Assembly (NCBI GenBank): GCA_964390695.1
Contig: CAYMKI010000101.1
Coordinates: forward strand, 1 to 12,052
DNA from: CAWACC01 sp964390695
GTDB lineage: Bacteria > Chlamydiota > Chlamydiia > Chlamydiales > Parachlamydiaceae
DNA: 12,052 bases
Reading direction: 5' to 3'
Below, piece by piece: positions 7,892 to 12,052 of this stretch. Positions within the stretch are counted from its first letter, which is position 1. Each line of letters starts with the position of its first letter. The translations under genes and the position numbers were made by a program. The notes beneath the pieces were generated by a model, which was not told the origin of the DNA, ran no database searches, and was given only the letters and a program-made list of their open reading frames with translations.

Positions 7892-8293
7892 TCGCAGATG
7901 CATCTATCCGAGAGCCTGTCAATCTTGAAGGTTTATCCGGGTATGATACCTACGAATCAAGCTTTCATTGCTGATGCAGATGATCAAGTTATGTTAGAAA
8001 ATTGTCTATATCGGGAGGGATTTAATATCTTAAAATTGATGCACATGAACACCAAAAAATTGGAAAGTTTTGGCAAATGGCTTGCCACAGCACTCATACC
8101 AATTGGCAAATTGACGATACATTCTTCTTGTGAATGTGACATCACATGCGAAGCCTTACAGCATTTTGAAACATGTCTAAAAAAGTCCAAAGTTTTTAAA
8201 ATAAACTATTTAATTTCTTCTATTGATGACAGCGTGAGTTATTTAGCCGAACAGATAGAAACAAGGTATAATAGCAAAAATAAGGGAGTCTAG
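7890..8293 (+). pseudogene. Truncated F-box-family gene: C-terminal LRR-like third only
   Basis: The open frame from the ATG at 7898 gives 131 aa that align without gaps to residues 265-395 of the complete gene at 8600-9787, including LKVYPGM, the NTKKL..GKW segment, DITCEAL and the terminal KNKGV. The F-box, the conserved N-terminal block and the middle are missing. The cause is visible: sequence up to 'tttactatt' matches the intergenic region upstream of the later genes, then runs straight into 'attcgcagatgcatc', which matches gene-internal sequence at 9384-9398, with ATT shared at the junction (7890-7892). This looks like a deletion removing the start and about 260 codons. The in-frame ATG is an old internal Met and has no Shine-Dalgarno sequence. 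The frame has no stops, so a short LRR-only protein is possible, but a decaying remnant is more likely. Confidence 0.8.
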
Positions 8294-8599
8294 TCATGTA
8301 TGAACCTTACAGGCAACAATTTGGTTATGCATCTATTACATTGGAGATGTCCCAAGTTAATTGGAATTAATGTGCTCCATCTAAACGATTGATTTATTCT
8401 GCAAATATCTATCTGTAGCTAATTTGAAAAGGTTCAATAAGAATGAATTGTGATTAAGCCGTGCATATGATAAAATGCCAGCTCAAAGTATACCTAAGCA
8501 ATCTGAAAATTTGGATTTGGACCTAATCAAAATCTCTCATTTGCTCATCTATCCATTTATAGCGTAAAGTGAGTTACTATTTTATACAAAAGAGGATCT
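8294..8599. other. Spacer before the first complete F-box gene, with replaced core
   Basis: No gene seen. The first 58 or so bases (to about 8351) match the downstream flank of the other array genes, and the last 55 or so (from about 8546) match their upstream flank. The middle, about 8352-8545, has no counterpart in the other spacers and lacks their hairpin, T tract and shared candidate promoter. It is AT-rich. Confidence 0.5.
8448..8476 (+). promoter_or_regulatory. Candidate sigma70-type promoter for the F-box gene at 8600
   Basis: TTGTGA (8448-8453, four of six consensus bases), a 17-base spacer and TAAAAT (8471-8476, five of six). It would give a leader of roughly 115-120 bases before the ATG at 8600. 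It lies in the part of the spacer unique to this gene, so this copy may be driven differently from its neighbours. Prediction from sequence only. Confidence 0.4.
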
Positions 8600-9787
8600 A
8601 TGCAACAAATACCTAGCGAAGTTCAAACTTTAATTTTTTATCAATTTGATCCTACTACCTTAGGCGCAGCTTTTCAGGTCTGCAAAGCCTGGAATTCGCA
8701 TATGCAGGAAGGTTTCTTTGCTGGCTACGCCGGTACGCGCAGCCCTCAGCAAATAGATGCGTTACCTCCAAAACTGTTTAAAAAGCTTTTGCCTGATTTT
8801 TCGCAAGAACAGCTCTTTGACTTTGAGGGAAAGAAAATCACCCGCCATATAGTGCATGAAATACCGGAAACTCCGCAGAACCGGGTCAATCTGCGCCTTG
8901 TCAAGTTGCTATGCTCTTTAGAATGGTACCGTGAAATCATTCAAGACAACATTCAAAAATGCATTCAACAATTGTGTAGAAATCGACCCAATTGCGCGAC
9001 ACAATTTATAGAAAGCCAGTCCTATATTCATCTTTTTATAATAGGTAGATCTGATTACTTAAATGAAGAAGGAGGTAAAACAGTAACTCCGGAAGACTAC
9101 GAAGAAAATAAAGATATTAAAATTGTCAACAAGAACGAAATATTTATTTATAATAATTCGAACTGGTTTTTTGATGCTATGAACAAGCTGTGTGCTTATG
9201 ATGATGTGGGTTTACAATGTATAGATTCTCAAGCGAGAGATCGTTTGTACCTAGCCGTATTCAGCCGCTATCACTTTACCCATTTCATAAACCATGAAGC
9301 AGTCCGAGGTTGGTTTTATTTACCGACGCATCTGTTTACAAATTTATTTGATGCCTTGACAACAAAATGTCAAGCAGTATTTGATTCGCAGATGCATCCA
9401 TCCGAGAGTCTATCTAACTTGAAGGTTTATCCGGGGATGAAACCTACGGATCAAGCTTTCATTGTTGATACAGATGATCAGGATACGCTAGCAAATTGTC
9501 TATTTCGTGATGGATTTAACAATTTGAGATTGATGTGTATGAACACCAAAAAATTGGACAGTTTGGGCAAATGGATTTCCATGGCATCCATTCCTATCGG
9601 TGAACTGAGATTACATGCTCCATATGACAGTGACATCACATGCGAAGCCTTAAAGCGTTTTGAAGTATGCCTAGATAAGTCCAGAGTCCTTAAAGTAGAC
9701 TTTATGATTTTATCTAGCGAGGATTCTGTGCGGAATTTAGCCAAAGAGATAGAGACAAGGTTTAATAACAAAAATAAGGGAGTCTAA
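8600..9787 (+). CDS. F-box protein with LRR-like C-terminus (array member A)
   Basis: Protein of 395 aa. Residues 4-36 (IPSEVQTLIFYQFDPTTL...FQVCKAWNSHM) fit the F-box consensus: P-x-E-(V/L), an I/L-F patch, L-D/D-P, then V-C-K-x-W. In eukaryotes the F-box docks Skp1 in SCF ubiquitin ligases; amoeba-associated bacteria use such proteins as candidate effectors. Residues about 23-117 are encoded by a tract identical in the other copies. The middle (about 120-270) diverges but keeps SQSYIHLF, KLCAYDDVG and the FSRY.FTHFI segment. Strand-like starts at 274, 309, 336 and 364 (LKVYP, LRLM, LRLH, LKVD) repeat every 27-28 residues after a first interval of 35, suggesting a degenerate leucine-rich repeat. 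No signal peptide or membrane segment. The start has GAGGA close upstream. Secretion and the host partner are unknown; type III export is only a possibility from lifestyle. Confidence 0.8.
   Translation: MQQIPSEVQTLIFYQFDPTTLGAAFQVCKAWNSHMQEGFFAGYAGTRSPQQIDALPPKLFKKLLPDFSQEQLFDFEGKKITRHIVHEIPETPQNRVNLRLVKLLCSLEWYREIIQDNIQKCIQQLCRNRPNCATQFIESQSYIHLFIIGRSDYLNEEGGKTVTPEDYEENKDIKIVNKNEIFIYNNSNWFFDAMNKLCAYDDVGLQCIDSQARDRLYLAVFSRYHFTHFINHEAVRGWFYLPTHLFTNLFDALTTKCQAVFDSQMHPSESLSNLKVYPGMKPTDQAFIVDTDDQDTLANCLFRDGFNNLRLMCMNTKKLDSLGKWISMASIPIGELRLHAPYDSDITCEALKRFEVCLDKSRVLKVDFMILSSEDSVRNLAKEIETRFNNKNKGV
8666..8952 (+). repeat. 287-bp identical tract, copy 1 of 3
   Basis: Base-for-base identical to 10119-10405 and to 11766-12052, synonymous positions included. 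Immediately left, the first 66 bases of the genes at 8600 and 10053 differ at about ten positions; immediately right, at 8953, similarity falls off quickly. Such sharp borders point to gene conversion rather than uniform slow divergence. It encodes the second half of the F-box and the following 80 or so residues. Confidence 0.9.
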
Positions 9788-9913
9788 TCATGTATTAACC
9801 ATACAGGCTCCAATATGGTTATGCATCTATTATACCAGAGATGTCCTTGGTGAATGCTTGCCAAACCTTAAGCCTCTATAAATTGTATATTTTTTTTTTT
9901 TGACAACCCACTC

Positions 9914-9930
9914 ACCAGCCCTTTGGGCTG
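9914..9930. repeat. Short CAGCCC-TTT-GGGCTG hairpin in the array spacer (empty site)
   Basis: A six-base stem with a TTT loop (9916-9930), the inner core of the hairpin at 7806-7848 with its outer arms decayed. In the next spacer the same place holds the 196-bp palindrome cluster at 11382-11577, so this copy serves as the unoccupied form. A run of 12 T precedes it on the + strand, the wrong side for an intrinsic terminator on either strand. Confidence 0.7.
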
Positions 9931-9958
9931 ATGATAGAGTAGTACAGATCGGTAGCCT

Positions 9959-9987
9959 TTTAGACTTTAACTATTGAAATTTACTAT
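9959..9987 (+). promoter_or_regulatory. Candidate sigma70-type promoter, copy 2 (array member B)
   Basis: TTTAGA (9959-9964), a 17-base spacer and TACTAT (9982-9987). The spacing and both boxes are kept in all three copies. It would give a leader of about 60 bases before the ATG at 10053. Confidence 0.35.
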
Positions 9988-10052
9988 TTTAGTAGGCTCA
10001 TCTGTCCCTTTATTGCGTTAAGTGAGTTACTAATTTATTCAAATGAGGATCT

Positions 10053-11255
10053 ATGCAACAAATACCTAACGAGGTTCAATCATTAATTTTTTATCAACTT
10101 GATCATGCTGCCTTGGGTGCAGCTTTTCAGGTCTGCAAAGCCTGGAATTCGCATATGCAGGAAGGTTTCTTTGCTGGCTACGCCGGTACGCGCAGCCCTC
10201 AGCAAATAGATGCGTTACCTCCAAAACTGTTTAAAAAGCTTTTGCCTGATTTTTCGCAAGAACAGCTCTTTGACTTTGAGGGAAAGAAAATCACCCGCCA
10301 TATAGTGCATGAAATACCGGAAACTCCGCAGAACCGGGTCAATCTGCGCCTTGTCAAGTTGCTATGCTCTTTAGAATGGTACCGTGAAATCATTCAAGAC
10401 AACATACAAAAATGCATTGATAAATGGTATTATCGTCGGCCCAACCATACTTCACAATTTATGGAGAGCCAGTCCTATATTCATCTTTTTATGCTAGGTA
10501 ATTCTGACTATTTAAGAGATAACGGAGGTAAAACAGTAAGTTCGGCAGACTACGAGCTTGATAAAAATTTTACACTCATCAAGAAGAACGAATGGATAAT
10601 AAATTTCAATTCGAATTCGCCTTTTGATGCTATCGATAAGCTGTGTGCTTATGATGATGTAGGTCTCAAATGTATAGATTCTCAAGCCAGAGATCGCCTG
10701 TATCAGGCTGTGTTCAGCCGCTATCGGTTTACCCATTTTATAAGTCCTCAATCTAGAGCGGGATGGTTTTATTTACCTACGCATCTGTTTATAAATTTAT
10801 TTGATACCTTAACAGCTAAATGTCAAGTAACATCGTCCCATGCAGCTCTCGATTTGCAAGTGCAGTCCACAGAGGGTATGCCAAACCTAAAGGTTTATCC
10901 GGGGATGACACCTACGAATCAAGCTTTCATTGCGGATGCTGATGTTGAGGATACGGTAGCAAATGGTCTATGGCTTGAGGGATTTAACGAATTTAAATTG
11001 ATGTCTTTGAACACTAAAAAATTGGATAGCTTGGGCAAATGGCTTTTCACGGCATGCATACCTATCGGTGAATTGGTAATACATTCTGAGTTCAACTCTG
11101 ACATCACGTGCGAAGCCTTAAAGAGCTTTGAAGTATGCCTACATAAGTCCAAAGTCGTTAAAGTAAACGTTATGATTTTTTCTAACGATGACTCGGTGAG
11201 GAGTTTAGCCAAAGAGATAGAGACAAGGTATAATAGCAAAAATAAGGGAGTCTAG
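10053..11255 (+). CDS. F-box protein with LRR-like C-terminus (array member B)
   Basis: Protein of 400 aa, paralogue of the gene at 8600-9787. The F-box is at residues 4-36 (IPNEVQSLIFYQLDHAAL, then VCKAW); its LD matches the F-box consensus better than member A's FD. Residues about 23-117 are encoded identically to the other copies. The middle carries many substitutions, and the linker before LKVYPGM is five residues longer (CQVTSSHAALDLQVQSTEGM against CQAVFDSQM...). The C-terminal strand-like starts keep the same 27-28-residue spacing, shifted by five, and the protein ends in the shared KNKGV. Divergence without frameshift or stop suggests both paralogues are, or recently were, under selection. 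It has GAGGA before ATG and the conserved candidate promoter upstream. The stop is TAG, where member A has TAA. No signal peptide or membrane segment is seen. Likely a host-directed effector by family and lifestyle; not shown by the sequence. Confidence 0.8.
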   Translation: MQQIPNEVQSLIFYQLDHAALGAAFQVCKAWNSHMQEGFFAGYAGTRSPQQIDALPPKLFKKLLPDFSQEQLFDFEGKKITRHIVHEIPETPQNRVNLRLVKLLCSLEWYREIIQDNIQKCIDKWYYRRPNHTSQFMESQSYIHLFMLGNSDYLRDNGGKTVSSADYELDKNFTLIKKNEWIINFNSNSPFDAIDKLCAYDDVGLKCIDSQARDRLYQAVFSRYRFTHFISPQSRAGWFYLPTHLFINLFDTLTAKCQVTSSHAALDLQVQSTEGMPNLKVYPGMTPTNQAFIADADVEDTVANGLWLEGFNEFKLMSLNTKKLDSLGKWLFTACIPIGELVIHSEFNSDITCEALKSFEVCLHKSKVVKVNVMIFSNDDSVRSLAKEIETRYNSKNKGV

Positions 11256-11380
11256 TCATGTATCAACCATACAGGCTCCAATATGGTTATGCATCTATTA
11301 TACCAGAGATGTCCTTGGTGAATGCTTGCCAAACCTTAAGCCTCTATAAATTGTATATTTTTTTTTTGACAACCCACTCA

Positions 11381-11577
11381 CCAGCCCAAGGGGCTGGAAC
11401 GTAATAGCCCAGGGCGGCGCCCTGGGTAGGCATGGATAAAGTATCGCAGCCTGAAGGGCTGCCACATAATAGTTGAAATATTTATATGGAGTTGTAGCAC
11501 CCTTACAGGGTGCTATACATAATTGATCCGCTCCCAGGGCGATGCCCTGGGCTATTACGTTCCAGCCCTTTGGGCTG
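11381..11577. mobile_element. Nested-palindrome, MITE/BIME-like element with 45-bp inverted ends
   Basis: The ends, 11382-11426 and 11533-11577, are inverted repeats of 45 bases agreeing at 42. Six hairpins follow one another: CCAGCCC/GGGCTGG (11381-11397), CCCAGGGC/GCCCTGGG (11408-11426), GCAGCC/GGCTGC (11446-11462), TAGCACCC/GGGTGCTA (11495-11515), CCCAGGGC/GCCCTGGG (11533-11551) and CAGCCC/GGGCTG (11563-11577). Against the paired spacer at 9911-9939, 181 bases are extra, bounded by a direct CCAGCCC (11381-11387 and 11562-11568) present once in the empty form. There is no transposase, so it would have to be mobilised in trans. A reverse event, collapse between the two CCAGCCC copies, is also possible. 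Confidence 0.75.
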
Positions 11578-11605
11578 ATGATAGAGTAGTACAGATCGGT
11601 AGCCT

Positions 11606-11634
11606 TTTAGACTTTAACTATTGAAATTTACTAT
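11606..11634 (+). promoter_or_regulatory. Candidate sigma70-type promoter, copy 3 (array member C)
   Basis: TTTAGA (11606-11611), a 17-base spacer and TACTAT (11629-11634), in a spacer identical to that of member B downstream of the palindrome cluster. The inserted hairpins end about 30 bases upstream of the -35 box and might affect it. Confidence 0.35.
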
Positions 11635-11699
11635 TTTAGTAGGCTCATCTGTCCCTTTATTGCGTTAAGTGAGTTACTAATTTATTCAAATGAGGATCT

Positions 11700-12052
11700 A
11701 TGCAACAAATACCTAACGAGGTTCAATCATTAATTTTTTATCAACTTGATCATGCTGCCTTGGGTGCAGCTTTTCAGGTCTGCAAAGCCTGGAATTCGCA
11801 TATGCAGGAAGGTTTCTTTGCTGGCTACGCCGGTACGCGCAGCCCTCAGCAAATAGATGCGTTACCTCCAAAACTGTTTAAAAAGCTTTTGCCTGATTTT
11901 TCGCAAGAACAGCTCTTTGACTTTGAGGGAAAGAAAATCACCCGCCATATAGTGCATGAAATACCGGAAACTCCGCAGAACCGGGTCAATCTGCGCCTTG
12001 TCAAGTTGCTATGCTCTTTAGAATGGTACCGTGAAATCATTCAAGACAACAT
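11700..12052 (+). CDS. F-box protein, 5' part only (array member C, cut by window edge)
   Basis: The first 117 complete codons of a third F-box gene, with the frame open to the window edge. All visible bases equal those of member B (10053-10405), so it carries the same F-box (IPNEVQSLIFYQLDHAAL, then VCKAW) and conserved N-terminal block. The same GAGGA ribosome binding site and candidate promoter lie upstream. The variable middle and LRR-like C-terminus are not visible, so nothing can be said of its specificity or whether it is intact. The end coincides with the last base of the 287-bp identical tract, which suggests an assembly limit rather than a biological end. Confidence 0.75.
   Translation, partial: MQQIPNEVQSLIFYQLDHAALGAAFQVCKAWNSHMQEGFFAGYAGTRSPQQIDALPPKLFKKLLPDFSQEQLFDFEGKKITRHIVHEIPETPQNRVNLRLVKLLCSLEWYREIIQDN

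Larger units (their letters stand above)
9797..10405 (+). repeat. Long direct repeat, copy 1 (spacer plus start of array member B)
   Basis: These 609 bases recur at 11265-12052. The only differences found are a T tract of 12 (9890-9901) versus 10 bases (11358-11367) and 181 extra bases in the second copy; the lengths reconcile exactly (609 + 181 - 2 = 788). The repeat covers the downstream flank of one F-box gene, the hairpin, the candidate promoter and the first 353 bases of the next F-box gene. Confidence 0.9.
11265..12052 (+). repeat. Long direct repeat, copy 2, carrying a 181-bp insertion
   Basis: Second copy of 9797-10405. Apart from the shorter T tract (10 T, 11358-11367) and the extra palindromic DNA at 11381-11568, I find no difference up to the window edge. 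It includes the start of the third F-box gene. Confidence 0.9.

Noticed and set aside
8746..8940. The same 64-codon antisense frame in all three F-box genes (also 10199-10393 and 11846-12040)
   Set aside because: Its conservation follows automatically from the DNA tract being identical in the three copies; there is no ribosome binding site or independent sign of coding.
9890..9930. T tract plus GGGCT hairpin as an intrinsic terminator
   Set aside because: On the + strand the T tract comes before the hairpin; on the - strand the hairpin is followed by A. Neither strand gives the hairpin-then-T order.
11381..11577. CRISPR array
   Set aside because: The repeated blocks are different palindromes arranged as inverted pairs, with no regular direct repeat and spacer pattern and no cas genes.

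Overview
The window reads as part of an obligate intracellular or amoeba-associated bacterium, most likely an environmental member of the Chlamydiae (Parachlamydiales-like). This is an inference from eukaryotic-type F-box proteins in tandem beside a bacterial metabolic operon and from the character of the first protein; no 16S or marker gene is present. All genes supported here lie on the + strand.

Region 1 (141-7431) is a compact, probably single operon of six genes. A membrane-anchored protein with a PpiD/SurA-like N-terminus and a small CBM9-like protein are followed by a nearly complete glycine cleavage set: gcvT, gcvH, gcvPA and gcvPB. Two junctions are 4-base ATGA overlaps (into gcvT and into gcvPB) and the other gaps are 10 to 24 bases. 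GcvPA/GcvPB (the split P-protein), lipoyl-carrier GcvH and aminomethyltransferase GcvT together break glycine down to CO2, ammonia and a methylene-tetrahydrofolate unit. The L-protein (dihydrolipoamide dehydrogenase) is not in the window. Bases 1-140 hold no complete gene and no promoter I trust.

Region 2 (7432-8599) is non-coding or decayed. It holds an imperfect inverted repeat directly after gcvPB, small palindromes, a strong 43-nt hairpin, and a truncated F-box-family gene that keeps only its C-terminal third.

Region 3 (8600-12052) is a tandem array of F-box protein genes: two complete (395 and 400 aa) and one cut by the window edge. They have an N-terminal F-box, a conserved N-terminal block, a divergent middle, and a C-terminal segment with 27-28-residue LRR-like periodicity. 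A 287-bp tract is identical in all three copies with sharp borders, pointing to recent gene conversion. The intergenic units carry a short GGGCT-type hairpin, a T tract of different length in each copy, a conserved candidate promoter and, in one copy only, an extra 181 bp forming a nest of palindromes bounded by 45-bp inverted repeats. The window ends on the last base of the identical tract, so the right edge may be an assembly break.

The contrast between a tight housekeeping operon and a repeat-rich, duplicating, decaying array suggests the F-box genes form a diversifying family of candidate host-directed effectors; secretion and host targets are not shown by the sequence.
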